Below, piece by piece: positions 1 to 13,000 of a stretch of 64,000 nucleotides of DNA (positions are counted from its first letter, which is position 1; each line of letters begins with the position of its first letter). The notes beneath the pieces were generated by a model, which saw only the letters and a program-made list of their open reading frames with translations, ran no database searches and had not been told where the DNA came from. This DNA comes from Macrocystis pyrifera. Lineage: Eukaryota; Sar; Phaeophyceae; Laminariales; Laminariaceae. Position numbers and translations under genes: made by a program. The stretch spans positions 6,335,324 to 6,399,323 of the forward strand of contig JASSKH010000028.1 of the NCBI GenBank assembly GCA_031763025.1, written 5' to 3'.

Positions 1-711
1 CCGAAATGTAAGGGTCCTTTAGTTGAAACACGCATATCAAAACCGCCATTATATTCCGGTACAGAGTGGTATGCACATCTTCGAGTTCGTTGAATCTCGC
101 AGACCACTTTACAGTGATCTCCGGGGCCCTCCCCTTGCCACCGCCTATGCTGGGAAATTGAGAAGCTTGGAGTCTTTTTCAACCTTGAAGAATAAGATAC
201 AGAAGCCACAAACGTCACGCACCACGCCCGCTGAGCACATCAGATAAATCGCCCACACGGTATACAACGGTGCTGGCTATAGACTACATTCGGGGGGGGG
301 GCGGGTATTCGTCCCCCCCCGTTCCGTCCCAGCATTGTAGGGATGCGGGGGTCTACGATCATACGATTTCGGTCATTCATGACATCAGTACACCTCTCCC
401 CCCCTACCCCTCCCCTCCATGCACACCACGACTGACTGCTGAAAGAAAAATATGAAGAAAAAGTATATCTCACAGACACGAGACGCATCCGGACGTAGGA
501 CTGGATCACCGTAGCTTTCCGGGCCTCTTTCGCGGCGCTGCTCAAAGGCGCACGCGTAAGCATAGGCAAAGCCAGCAGAGGACGCACGTCGTGAGTGTTG
601 GAGAATTTTCGGTGGTTGGGTGAGTAGGTGGGTGGTTGGATGGGTTGGTCGGCGTCGGGGTGCAGTGATAAACAATCGCGGTTGGTCTCGCTTCTGTTTT
701 AGACACGGTTC
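1..711. other. Intergenic, no confident gene
   Basis: Positions 1-22 look like one arm of the AAGGACCGTTT hairpin repeat (complete copies near 45.7, 50.5 and 59.7 kb). A reverse-oriented fragment of repeat P1 lies at about 308-400, flanked by C-rich runs. I see no supported coding exon here; short open frames on both strands lack splice signals or recognisable protein. Confidence 0.5.
308..400 (-). repeat. Repeat P1, 5' fragment
   Basis: Read on the minus strand it matches the left third of P1: the CATGCATGGCCGTAG-type start, the CCTCGCATCCCTAC block and the GGGACGG block. As in other copies, the outer edge runs into C-rich sequence (ACACCTCTCCCCCC). Diverged and truncated. Confidence 0.55.
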
Positions 712-854
712 ATGGTGTTGTCTGCAGCCGTTCGGCCGCTGTTTGAACGCATTTCCCGGTTTAGACCGAGCGTTTTGGCGAGGTACAGTACTACTGTAGC
801 GACAGGGACACGTTTACCGCAGAGCTACTCGAGCGTCCATGGCAGGAAGTTTCC
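712..854 (+). CDS. Possible first exon, mitochondrial presequence
   Basis: An ATG at 712 opens a 47-codon frame that runs to a good donor (GTGAGA at 855) just before an in-frame stop. The peptide starts MVLSAAVRPLFERISRF and contains RPSVLARYSTT. It is rich in Arg, Ser and Ala with no acidic residue except one Glu, and the ARY-STT stretch resembles an R-2 presequence cleavage site. That composition is typical of mitochondrial matrix-targeting signals; the function of the mature protein is unknown. Several downstream frames between 930 and 1195 are open and end at another strong donor (GTGAGT at about 1196), but I cannot choose among them. The exon could be spurious: it rests on start, composition and donor only. 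Confidence 0.35.
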
Positions 855-1388
855 GTGAGACTCGCAGCATCCCTGCGCCCGACGCCTTTACTGCCGTGTA
901 TGTTAAAAATCAAGGACAATTTAGTACCGACGATTTCCGCATTTTCTCAGCACATCGCAAAACAACGAGATGCACCACCCCCGTCTGGTTGCAGGCATCC
1001 GTTGGACGTTCAAGGCATCCGTTGTACATCCAATCTACGAAAGGCGTGCCGCGGAATTACGAGTGGATCCTAACGAAAGCAGTCGCAACTTCGCCTCTTC
1101 GACCCCGTCGCGCTCCCCCAGCGAAACAAAGTGCTCATGCGCTTGCGGGCAGTTTTTCTGTTACGCAACCCCGCCGCCTCACGCGCTGCAACCCGTGAGT
1201 GCTGCTGGCGATCTGTTCCGGCTGGCCGATATATGGCAAGTTTGCAGAACGCTGCGGTAAATAGGCGCTTCATATACAGATTTTTCAAGTCTTACCCCAA
1301 CCCTTCGCCTGGACGCGGCGTTTTTAGTTTGAGCTCGGAATGATGTTACTCCGCGGTTGGTGAGTCGACTTTGTTCACACATCGGCCA

Positions 1389-1820
1389 GACCAGATGGAT
1401 CAGATGGATCAGATGGATCAGATGGATCAGATTGATCAGACAAATCAGATATATCAGCTAGATAGATCAGTCATATCAGATATATCAAATACATCAGATA
1501 CATCAGCTAGATCAGATACATCAGATAGATCAGCTAGATCAGCTAGATCAGATAGATCAGATAGATCAGATAGACCAGATAGATCAGATAGATCAGATAG
1601 ATCAGATAGATCAGACAGAACAGACATATCAGACAAATCAGCTAGATCAGATACATCAGACAGATCAGACAGATCAGATAGGTCAGATGGATCAGATGGA
1701 TCAGATAGATCAGATGGATCAACTAGATCAGATAGATAAGATGGGTCAGAGAGATCAGATAGATCAGTCAGATCAGATAGATCAGACAGACCAGACAGAT
1801 CAGATAGATCAGATAGATCA
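1389..1820. repeat. Degenerate AGATCA/GATAGATC satellite
   Basis: About 430 bp of imperfect units mixing AGATGGATC, AGATAGATC and AGATACATC. Both strands read open as Asp/Ser/Arg- or Leu/Ser-rich repeats because the unit length is mostly a multiple of three; I do not regard those frames as genes. Short AGATCA-like patches recur near 54.3 and 58.1 kb. Confidence 0.85.
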
Positions 1821-4117
1821 TTCCCCTTTCATGATATAATTCTTTCATGGCAGCGATCTGTTTGCTGATCTTTCTTGATCCAGACAGTAGCTTACCATGT
1901 TGCCGGGTTGGAACCGTACAATGTGCATGATCTATCATATGTAGCACACTTAGTTTCCTGTGAGTAGAGTATGTACTGCAGCAGTATGCAGATCCTGCAA
2001 CAAACATCGTACAACGGGGAGGTGAGGAACTTACTACAGTAGTAGATCATCTCTGTAGATCATGATCTATCCGAGGTCTAGACCTTTTTGACGCCTGCCC
2101 CCAGCCTTCCCTCGTCTTCGTCGACCCCTGCACTCACACTCGATGTCCCAACCCCCACGCCATAAACCGCATAACCTTCCGGGCAGCCTCCTTGTTGTGG
2201 TGAGACCCCATCTGCTTGCTCTGCACGGTCAACCGACATGACCCCCCCCCCCCCCCCCCCCCCGCCGGCCCGAGTCGAGGAACGATCGCAAACGGAGTCA
2301 TACGAGAGGACGATCGCAAGCGGAGTCATACAAGAGGAGTTGGATACATGGCGTTTTCTGGAGAGGGGAGACGAATTGAAGGTGGCCTTTTGACTTAAAA
2401 AAAAAAAAAAAAAAATGCTTTTCAAGGGGGACTTTCTTTCCCGACGTTTATTTCAGTTTTTGGTGGCGCGTCGGGTCGGGGTGCGAAATATCGGGCCTAT
2501 GCACAAACGTAGCCTGTTGTGATCTAGTCGCGTGAAAAAATACGCGGCCGTCAGCAGCGGACGAAAGTCTGATTGTGGCTACGTAGCTGCTTTAAAAAAC
2601 AAAGCCAAAACCCGATAGTTATCTCCAAAAAATCATCCAATCAATCCCTTACTTCGTATTTCATAGCTAATTTGTGTACTCGTACAGTATGTACGAAGTA
2701 TTTCACATATAGCACTTGTTTTTCCCTCCGATAATGTATCGCCCAGGTTCCAGTCCGACCTAACAGGTCGAATACCAGGAATCCTCTAATAACGCGGTAC
2801 GTGCAGTACGCTCTCTTGTATCACTCTGAGAGCCAACGAACATCCGATTCCTCCTTGTTTCCGCACGGAACGGAAGGAGAGACACATGAAAACTTGGTCG
2901 AGGACCGAGCGCCGCCCCGACTCCAACAATCAGTGCTCTCTACCTTCAGGCGGCGGTAGAACTGGAGGTCTTGCATCATGTCGTCCTTGCAAGCCCAGCA
3001 CACCCACTGGCGAGCCAAGTCCCACCCGCGACCCTTTGAACCCTATGCGAGGAAGGATTTTTAGTTTTCGTCGAGATCGGAGAAGGAGGAGGTACATAGG
3101 GTCGCTTCATGTTCGATATTGATGCAAACTTCTCTGGACGGAAATATGAAATGCATTGAGGCATTCATGTGACTACAGGAGACGGCAGGGCCGTGAATTG
3201 GCTGTTGTTGCCGATATTTTGAATATCGATAATCGTCGCAGACGAAATACCTGATGTATCGGCGAATCCGGGGTGTGAGGGAGGTACCGGTTTGAGTCCT
3301 TGTGATTACAATACATGTGAAATAATCCTGATTTTTAGTCTCGCAAGTCGGGACGATGTTTTGTCGATGTTTTTTTCCCGGTGAAAAAAAACACCGTCCC
3401 GATTTTGCCGATTCTGATTCCGATTCATGCATCTCTCCCATCATTTGGGTGAATCGGCTGCGATTCACAACCCTACTAAACGGTCCTTGCATTTCCATTC
3501 AGTGTGATGCATAATAAAATATCTCATCGTGGTTCGTCCTGTCTTAGCCCTTATAGTACTGCACTGTCCAGAAATATATATATATATATATCCAACTCTA
3601 AGCCCAAGTAGTTTGTCCCAAAAACGGGAGTGCAGTCCTTAAGGGGTCAATCACGGAAAGCGACAAAAAAACGTGTTTTTTCTCCACTGTTTTCTTTTTA
3701 ATTTCTATTATTTTCTGTGCGCTTGCTGCGCCGTCTTATTCTCGATGGGATAAGTGCTCGTAGCAGTTGTTTCTTTTCTGTTTTGGCATTTTTCATGCGC
3801 ACCACCTTAGTGCCCTTCGCTTGTGAAATATTAAGCCTTGCCTGAGTTCTGCGTGAGGGTTCTAACGCGCAAAACGGCGCCCCGATAGAGCCGTCGCAGA
3901 GGTACGGTCGGCACGGTGTTGTCGTCGACGGTGTACTTCAACGTGGAGCCGCTTCTCTCGCGTAACCAAGGCCAACACTTTGCGTAAACTGTGCGGTGCT
4001 TTGCGTGAGAGGGAGGGACACCGCGGGCCAGCTTAATATTGCAACGCTGTCGGAATCTTATGTAGCACGCTTTACTTGTGCTGCTTTTGCGTAACAGGGA
4101 GGGCTCTACTGCCCGTA

Positions 4118-4226
4118 TATTACGGGGGTCCATAGTTAACAGGACCTATGGTGTACATAAAAACCCATATATTTGCCTATTTTTACTAACAAAATTTGGT
4201 CCCGTTAACTATGGACCCCCGTATAC
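4118..4226. mobile_element. MITE-A copy 1 (GTTAAC subfamily)
   Basis: A near-palindromic element of about 109 bp. Left end TATTACGGGGGTCCATAG, right end CTATGGACCCCCGTATA, so the arms pair over roughly 28 bp including GTTAACAGGACC. The interior is AT-rich (ACATAAAAACCCATATAT). TA flanks suggest a TA target duplication, as in Tc1/mariner- or Harbinger-mobilised MITEs; that assignment is inference. It lies just 3' of the zinc-cluster gene. Confidence 0.85.
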
Positions 4227-4332
4227 TAGGGATACCACAACACGGGTTTAACCGTTTAACACTGTCGGGGTGTTGTGTAGCATGCCTACCTAATAGTCAC
4301 TTCGCGTGTGCAGTGTCGCGGGCTCTACTGCA

Positions 4333-7300
4333 TCACACAAAACCAGCAAAAATATTGCTGAGACTACGGTTCCGTACTGTTACCGCTTCCAGCTTTTCTT
4401 GTGTACAGTAGTATGCCTGCTTGTTTGCAACTCGGTTCGCCCGTCGGAGCCTCCCGCGTGCCCTCGACGGGTCCAGGTCCCGACACCAGTTGTGAACCAC
4501 CACGTTGCAGTGGATACACTTGGTCGTGTACGTCGTTGCGGGAAGGCTGCACCTGATGGTGGTTAGTGACTCAGGCGGAGGGAAGAGAGCGTTCACCATC
4601 ATCGCCATAGGGCGGGTGGGCGGACGGGCGGGCGGGTGGGTAGGCGGGGCGTGCTGCCGCGAGTGAGCTCGGTTTATACCGCGTCCCACTACTATGCGAG
4701 CAACATAAACTTCATGGATGAGGTCATGTACAATCCGTAGGAGCATACCTGGCATATCATAGCACGCGCGATCGAAGCGTCGCACGCAGCTAGCGATCCG
4801 GCGAAAAATCCTCGATCCTACAGCTGAGGTACGTGAGTGTTTATTTTTGAGTTTTTACAAAAACACCGTCCAGACTTAGACTCCTCCTTCTCGTCCTCCC
4901 CGCTGCCATTTTTGATCATCAAGGCATCCTCCTTCTCCCCCTCCCCGCTGCCATTTTTACTCAATATGCATACGTATTTTTGTCTGAAAAAACGTGTTTG
5001 GTCGACCAGTGTCGAAAATGAGCGATGCTGTCTATCCTGGACGCTGCGTCTTCGCCATATACTGGGTGCATGCTATCGGCAAATACTTGATGTAGTTAAT
5101 ACCCGCCGAAGACTGCAAACGCATCAGGGTGAACACACCCTTGTTGTGACAGGTAACAAAATCTCATCATCATGGATCTACGACCGTCCGATGCATGCTG
5201 ACGACGGTGGTCATCATGGGAGCACACGATGGCAACCAACGAAGTCATTTTGCGTCTCCGCGATGAATGAACGAGTTTTAAAGAGAAGTGTGTATGTATA
5301 CGTGTAGAAAAAACAGGGTTGTCAACGGGTTGAGTTCAACCTCGCGGGTCAGGTCAGGTCAGGCCAGGCCGGGTCGGGTCGGGTCGGGAAAGGGTGATCC
5401 GACCCGGTCCGCGAGAGTTTGAAAACCTCCAGACCCAAGCCGACCCGACCAGACCCGACCAGACCCGATCCAACCCAACCCGACCCAACCCGATCCGACC
5501 CGATCCGACCCGACCCGACCCGACCCGACCCGCGATATTTCGAACACTTTGTGAACCAAATCGTGGGTCAGATCATGGCTCGAGAAGGGCCCCGAAAAAA
5601 ACGAAACTCGAAAAATTCCTGTTATAATCTGTCCATGGAATATGTCTCGGACGGAGACACATCGCCGCGCGTTTTGGAGGACCGCAAAAAAAAACGCAAC
5701 AAACGGCAGCCCCTTACCCTTCGCATAGTAGGCTGCGAAGCCATTCTTGCTTGAACAGGCCGGGGGCGGACGGCGGGTGGAGCTCGTCCAGCTTGCGACC
5801 ACGGAAAGCCCTCGCGGCTTTTTCTGGTCCTCTGGTTGGATAAATTGCTTTGCCCTGCTGCTGCTGCTTCTGCTCTTGCTGGGACTCCAAGGCCTCCAGC
5901 TGCCTAGCCTATGGTACCAGGTATCAGGTATTTTAGCGGCGACGCCACGCGTTCGCACAGCAAGAACAACATTTTTTTTTTTGTGCTGGCTTTGGGAAAT
6001 GGTGTTGACACGGTTTGGCACGGTCGTCAACCCGTCGTATCGCGCATACAACGGCCCGACACCGATTTTCTTGCGCACCGAAAAAGGAGCACGAAATAAG
6101 GCCTCCCCCCCCCCCCCCCGTTTTCTTGCGAACGACAAGGAGCACGAAATATGACACCGCCCCGTTTCTCTTTGCCCACGAAAAAAGGGGCACGAAACTC
6201 CGCGAGCGAACGGCGGTGCACTCCTGCCCTGCGCGAATACTCGGAGGCACAAGCTGTAGTAGTAAAGGCGTGCCACGTCATCCCCGACTCGCTAACCTTA
6301 GATGGGTAGACTGTAACATTAAGCGCTCTTCTCTGTCCCTTGCGGTGGTAGTACGTAGAGCTCTCAAAATGTGCGTATACAACGTGTTAATGGAGCAAGG
6401 AACAGGCGGGATCGTTCATCTCTTTGGCAATTGAATGCTACTCGTACGATGTTCGTATACCTAGTATCTTGTTACAGTACATGCCTGGTACTCCGTACCA
6501 GTATACCGTACGGAGAGCAAACACGAACAGGTGGGGCTTTCACACCGTTCGCCATCTCTCACCGCGATTTTTCCGGGGCGGGTCTCCTGCTTCTCGATGT
6601 ACATTTGCTTCCAATACCCTTTCGGCCGGTTCTGCTTTCCGGCGAGGATGGCGCCCAGAGGCGGCAGCGGGGCGGCCAAGGGAGTGGGGCGAATCCGCAC
6701 CTGATGGCAGAGGAAGTGTCGACTTACCGCATGCCATGTTTCTGTCGCTCGGCTTTCACCCTCGCCTTCGACCGATGATGGAGGAAGTGAACAAGACACT
6801 ACTGTACGCAAGCCACGTGGTCTGTTGGCGTTGGTCCCGTTCAAGGAAGCGATGCTCTTTGCAGCGAGCGCTGGATGCACCCGACTTGAAACGGCAGGAG
6901 CTACTGTGACATACAGGCTACGTCGTATCGTATGTCAACAAGATGAATGCTCGGTACGGTAGTACAGCAGAAGTACTGTACCGAGCAGCACGGCATGAAA
7001 TTTGTTTCCAGTTTGCACCACGAACGATGCGTTTGTATCCGCGCCTACAGCACAGTAGTACGATTGCAGTGTACCAGGTATGTCCTTACCCGCGTGTGTA
7101 TCTGGAGCTCACATCGGTGTTGTCATAAAATATCAGTTAGCTTAGGAGAGACCAGGTGCGCGAGCGTAAAGAAAGGCTCAGCAGTCCGTCGTAATCAGAA
7201 GCCCCGCTGCAAAACGCCACAATAATTCTCGTCGTGTCAGTCGCGCTCGCCAATGTGCGGTCGACCCAACAGGCACACAGCAGTCTCCCTGCTCCCTGCA

Positions 7301-7601
7301 ACAACAACTACAAACAGTAGCAGCTGCTCTACTCTGTAGAGTGACGTCGAACAGCCACCACCGTTTTTAAGTGCCTGTGCCACAGACAGCAGCAGTTCAG
7401 TTGCACAACGTGGTGTATGCCGTGTGCCATATATTTACCTCTCGAGGGCCCCGTCCCCCGTGGTTTGAATTTGGTTGGCGATCCCGGCGCTCGAGCATCA
7501 TCCTCTTTGTAGCCAACGAAGTTACCCGGTCCGGGATGTACAATTATAACAAACATGTGCAGTGAAGATAGTTCGAGAAGCTCTCGGCGCGGGGTGGTCA
7601 T
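4333..7601 (-). CDS. Unknown protein with C-terminal PHD/C1-like Cys-His cluster
   Basis: My model, 3' to 5' on the plus strand: 4333-4552, 5718-5899, 6563-6903 (possibly split at 6701-6727), 7439-7601. Every junction is GT-AG and all phases agree, giving about 300 residues from ATG 7601 to a stop at 4333. The N-terminus is basic and Pro/Gly-rich (PTKFKPRGTGPSR). The middle has KGYWKQMYIEKQE and a Gln-rich run. The end reads LLCEGCSL...TKCIHCNVVVHNWCR, that is C-x2-C-x10-C-x2-C-x4-H-x2-C, the spacing of PHD or C1 zinc folds, followed by a lone YYC. The first CxxC is formed only after splicing, which supports the model. The second half of a cross-brace is incomplete, so a further 3' exon is possible. 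Family and function are not recognised; a chromatin or signalling adaptor would be a guess. Confidence 0.6.
5318..5590. repeat. GGGTC/GACCC inverted minisatellite element
   Basis: A run of GGGTC-type pentamers (about 5344-5390) faces a longer run of GACCC pentamers (about 5435-5532), making a large inverted repeat. The lead-in GTTGTCAACGGG...CTCGCGG recurs in a shorter relative at 11826-11962, so this is a dispersed unit and not only a local expansion. It lies in the last intron of the zinc-cluster gene. Confidence 0.7.
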
Positions 7602-10070
7602 TCGCTCCGTGAGTCATCATGGAAGCTAAATGATGAGAAAATGAGAAAACCATCATCATTCATAAAAAAAACGGGCAAAGACCAAACATGTTTTTTTTTT
7701 TTTCATGAAACCGAAAAAAACGACGCGGCCGGCGGGGATGTTGGAGGGATTTGTCGAGCCATACGTATTCGATGTCGTACTTGTAGTCTGCGTACGTTTA
7801 TGTAGAGTACCAGGTATTCGCTTTGCTACGTGTATTACCTGATATATATACATGAAAAAGCTCGTACTCCTATTCGTCACCACCACTACTACGGTACGAG
7901 CATCTCGCACGTTCGTTCGTGATTCCGCATCGCCGCAGTCGTCGTACCGTATAGCAGTACGGTTGTAATAATGAAATTATCGCAAGTCGCGTGACGAACT
8001 ATTATTATACTGTAATTGATAAGTGTCGAGGGCTCTTACCCTTTGAATTCAATGTTTCACGCAATTAATGGTCACGGTACTGTTGCTATACTTGTAGACT
8101 ATCTGGTACTGTATGATGCCTGTACCAGTGTGTACCACTACTGTACGCATTTTGACGGCAACGATGAAAGCGACGCCCTGCCACAACCAGCCCCAGACCC
8201 ACCCGGGCCCTCTGGCCATCTATACCACCCTACTTACATCGCTCCTTCGGGTGACCTTGGGGCTACTCGTAGGTAGTTTTGGGTCGTCATGCGGGTGCAC
8301 GCTTTCTTTGTAGGTGTGGCAGTCGTCGTACATAGCATCGCAATAAACAACATTACTCTGTTGTTGTTGTGGCTCTCTGAGCGTCGGTAATGGCCGGCCG
8401 GGCCGTCTCGACTCGTGTAGGTTTTTTTTTATTGTGGTTACCGTTTGCAACTACTGCGGCTGTACGATGACAGCGTAGGCCAATGGATCTGTGCTCAACT
8501 CAAGCTCGTAGCTCTCAGATCTACTTCGTACAACCTATCGGTGCCTGCTTATATGTACCTGCTGTATGTTGTTCAATACTCAGTCTCTTGTGGTCTTAAA
8601 TTCGAATGCATGCAGGAGCGATGTTTCGAGTACATGTTTGCATCTACCGATCAGGTTTCCGGCAGCAGCAACACACCTGTAGAGCTCTCGTACGTAGGCA
8701 CGTAATTAGTTCAGGTGCACGTGTGAGTCTGAGGTCGTTACTTTACCGTCAGTTGGCTATATCTGGCATGCAAGATCGTGCATGGGCAGAAGGTGTTTGT
8801 CCGCTATCATGGATATTGACTCTGCCACTAAAAGTGGCCACAGATCTTCGCAGATCTCCTGATAGTTGAGGCGGGGAATTCCCATCCTCCGTCACCAAGT
8901 AACTGCTGACGACAGCTAGCTGTTATAATTACGCAGCTTGCAAAGTTGAGTATCAACTATTTAGTCGAACTCACAGCTGACGTATTTCAAAATTTATAAA
9001 AAAAAATCGTCGATGTGAGACGACTCGAGTCGTCTCATGATCTGGTACGCTGCGCTCCTTATTGCAAAGACAGGGAAGAGTGCCGCTGTGATAACAGCCT
9101 CATTCTGATGCGCTTGTCGTCCGGTCCAACGCTCGCAAAACGTTGCAGTTCGCGGCGGGCCTAACTTACCAAAATACCATGGCACAGCAGTAGTTGCAGA
9201 GAAGATACATCATGTTCTGGTACCAGGTACACGGAGTCGCCCTTAGGACGCTCGTGTACCTGGCGTATATTTCCTGGTGAAGCCGGTATTAATTCTTACC
9301 GACTTCTAGTGTCTCACACTTCAGACGCCACGTACGCATCCCGGCAGTGCTTGCCTTGTAAGGCGTACGCCAATGAGAAAACAGCATCGCAGTTACACCG
9401 GAATATTTTGTTGTACGCCATTTCAGCGGCTGCATCTCGCGGGAATTTGAAACAAGCCTTTCTGTTTGTCATGAGTCAATCCATCATTTATGTGAGGGCT
9501 TCCCGCAGCAGTTGGTACCTGAAGTTCAGACAGGGTCTGGGTTCGAAGTTCTTACGAGGGCGCAAGGTTTGGTCAAGGGTCCAAAGAGAACGCCCAAGAT
9601 CGGCCGGCATTCCAATCTCGTCAAGAACTCGGCATCGGCCGTTTGTATCGAGCAGTTCAATCGATCCACCTTACGCCTAGCGTCGGCCCCTACCATTAAA
9701 TAAATCACGCTTTAAACCATTATGGTTGTAAATAATACATTTGTACGAGTAGTGTAACCAGAGTACCAACTACTGTAGTGCGGCGTAAGAGCCCTCCTAA
9801 CATTCCCGGCTGCAGTTGCTCGCCTTCGAATGAAAGACGAGAAATAATATAAAATCGTAGGGGTCTCTATTAACATTTAGATTCCCATCAGTAAAATATA
9901 CTCTACAGCGGCAGACTACTCGTCCAGTACGACTGCATCCACAACACTTAATCTGCCTACCACAGCGACCCACCCACCCGCAACAAGTCATCCTCCCACT
10001 ACCCCAACCACCCGATCCGAATACCAAAACTAGACGACTACCAGGTATATCATAGCGGCCAGTCGGCGTT
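7602..10070. other. Intergenic with small coding-like islands
   Basis: Between two minus-strand genes. Several TACCAGGTA-type motifs occur (near 7810, 9220). Two compositionally coding-like islands stand out: about 8994-9185 on the minus strand and 9512-9703, where all frames are open; the plus frame ends LASAPTIK and stop, with no identifiable family. No repeat family copy is clear. Confidence 0.35.
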
Positions 10071-13000
10071 TCATCGCGGCTCCACCGTTGTCCGGACCTG
10101 CCATGCGCGCTCCACAGAAAAACAAACGCTCGACGGCTTCGCCAGCGGCATCTCCGCTCGCATCGACCACAACCTCGAGCGGTCGCTGCCATCGAAGGCA
10201 GTCGCACTGAGCCAGGCCCTCCGCCCCGTGTGCAGGCGCAATGAAACCCCCAGACCGTGCAGGGGAGACGTCGAGGGTATCCCCTGCGCCCAGTCCCACA
10301 CGATGTTGCGCTGCTGGAGTGACATGCTGTTTCGTGTTTTCGTAAAGGGTTGTATTTTTGCGCGGGAAGACGAGGGTCGTTGGGGACGTCAGGAGCAACA
10401 GATACAGCAATTAATATGGCACGAACAAGCATTTTGTTCAAGCAATGTACACGGTGTGTCGAGGTCGACCGCGACTCCAACTTAACACCACTGACAAAAT
10501 CTTCGTCCTCATGTCGTATACGGCGCACTAAAACAAATCAGTAGAACCGCAGCATTGCCGCGATCGCTCCGGCCACCCGAGTAGCATGCTCCTCGAATCG
10601 AGATAAGAAACAAACGCGAATCGCGATAAGACACAACGCGATGGAACAGCTCTCGTCCCTCCCATCAACACCACATCATCGCCGTCCCGCCGTGCCATGA
10701 TCCGGCCATACTCGTACAACTATACTGTTAGTAGGCCCTACTGCTTCATGTGTAAAATAGCATGGAATGTGCGCGTGACAAGAGCTGCCGCTAAACAAAA
10801 CTAACACTGTGCCCTACCACACATGTCGGCGGCGAGGTAAGAGGAGAACGTCGTTCCCCATCCACCCCATTGGCGAAAAAGACCAGAATCTCGATCCCGC
10901 GACGTATCGCACGCAACTTACGCAAAAAAACAGTCTACTACCCGACGACGTACCCCAGCTCATGTCGAAAAATCGGCCAAATCAATACCTTGGCAAACCC
11001 GAGTCCGACAGCAGCGGTCGGTACGCCGGCACCCAGGAGCTGAAATTAACGCTATTCCTTCGCGCGGCGCCGTACGTCACTAGTGGATTGAGGCCGACCT
11101 TGAAGCGACCGTCCAGAAACGTCCGCGCGAAGCGAAACTGCACCCGTCGTGAGCCGTGGTTGACGCTGATCCCCACCGTTCGATTGTTGGTTTCGACCGT
11201 TGCACCCCCTGACACGCACAAACCGACGAAACCGGGCGCAATGAGCGAGGGGGCGCGCGCGGGCGGCGTGAGGTGGAATGCTGATGCTTGCGCAAAAGCT
11301 ACAACAGCAGCAGCAGCAGCAGCAGCAGTCTGCCAGGTACCGCAAGGCAGAAACGGTTGGCATTCTGGCCACCACCACCTGGACGGCGCTGCGGCGTAGA
11401 GTGGAAGCAGTGGACAGAGTCACACCGTTCCCCGTCCTCCGGTAGAGGCGGCGGAAGGGCGCCGTTTCCCGCTCCAAGGTGGAACGGCAGGACTCTTAGG
11501 TTCGCAGGGACGCGGCAGCCCGTCGGAATCGGCACACACAACTGTACACGCAAAACGCCGCCGACAAGAAATGGCTCGATGATTGAAGGTCTACGAGTCC
11601 AGGTTCACATTCCGCAGCGCCGGGCAGACATTGAAAAAACACGGACGTGTCTTATCGTATCTACGTAAAGAGCCCTGACCATAGTGCAATAGTGTCATGG
11701 CAGTAGTCATCCTCCCGGAAAGGTCATAGGGGGGGGGGGGGGAATCTCTCTGTTTTCGAACGAATATCGGCCCAGAGAGCGCGGTGATTATTCAGTCCAC
11801 GGAAAAGACAGGGGACTAATCAGGGCTGTTCACGGGTCGGCTCAAACCTCGCGGATCAGGTCGGGTCTGGTCGGGTTGGGTCGGGTAAGGGTCATGAGAT
11901 CCTACCCGTGAAATTTAGGAAACTTTCTGACCCGACCCGTGAGTCGGGATATGACCCGTGAAGATTTCTGAAAAAAAAACAAGATGCCGCCTCCACGAAC
12001 CGCCGCCAGGATGCAGGCGGTGACCGGTGCTCTAACTGCCACCAAGGTTGGGCAGGGTCACAACGTCGACCAAGCTGTTCAACTTTCACACCCGGCACAT
12101 ATGCACATGACACACCAAGCTAGTCCACTCCACAACTGCATCGCCGTTCATGGGCCACACCACTTCGAGTTAGAGCATGCTTGTTTTCGCACTGATAAAC
12201 GAGGTTGTAACTGCGGATGCCGATCTCGAACTCACCGGGCGATCATATTGCTTCAAGAGTTTTTGTTCAGTTGGTCACCCAAGAGGAGCACAAAAAAAAA
12301 ATCTTCTTCACGAAGCAAAATCAACTAAAATACGCCCTTACCAGCTATCGACGAAAAAACAATTGTTTTCGTTTACTACCACGGGACGTTTACTCCCGAA
12401 AGCCGCGCGGGGCTGAAGGCTTAAAAGCGAAGCACGCCGTGTAAGCGCCCAGCATCGGACGGCAACGCAACGATTCACGGGTACTTTACAAAAACAGGAG
12501 CAGTACCGCCGGTAACGCGCGCACACCTGATGGTATCCGTTGCTTGATGAGGCCCGAGCCGGTGAGAGTCAGTCTCGCGAGAGGCTCGGTGGGGTCGGTC
12601 TTTCGGTATAGCTCTTGGGCTTTGGTGATCGACAGCCTGCTCAGGAGTAGTACGTACGTATTGTGGGACGAGAAAGCGCGACAGGCACACGGACAGACAG
12701 AGAGACGGGCAGACATACAGACAGAAAGGCAGGCGGGCAGGCAGACAGACAAGCACACAGACAAGCAGACAGGCAGACAGACAGGCAGACAGACAGACAG
12801 ACAGACAGACAGACAGGCAGGCAGACAGACAGACAAGCAGATAGGCAAACAGGCAGAGAGACAAGCAGACAGGCAGCAGTTGCCCAAGGGTTACTCAAGC
12901 GGTTCCGGCCGAATAAGCACTGGGTGCTGCCGGGAAGGGGCGTCAGGATTGCCAGAAACGAAAATCGCAGGGAACGCCGAATCGGTCACGACCAAAATAA

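Larger units (their letters stand above)
857..4332. other. Repeat-rich region, gene continuation unresolved
   Basis: Between the possible mitochondrial exon and the zinc-cluster gene lie an AGATCA-type array (1389-1820), a 22-nt C run (2242-2263), an AT dinucleotide run near 3570-3592 and a MITE (4118-4226). The stretch 930-1195 has three open plus-strand frames and a donor-like end, so part of the 712 gene may continue there. No protein family is recognisable. Confidence 0.4.

Noticed and set aside
1371-1739. Asp/Ser/Arg repeat protein
   Set aside because: A direct translation of the AGATCA satellite, open on both strands.
5359-6276. A single 305-residue minus-strand ORF
   Set aside because: It runs through a pentamer array and reads the zinc-cluster exon 5718-5899 in the wrong frame; the spliced model in another frame has consistent phases and a Cys/His motif.
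12475-12898. Cys/Leu/Val-rich membrane-like ORFs
   Set aside because: They translate the CAGA microsatellite.
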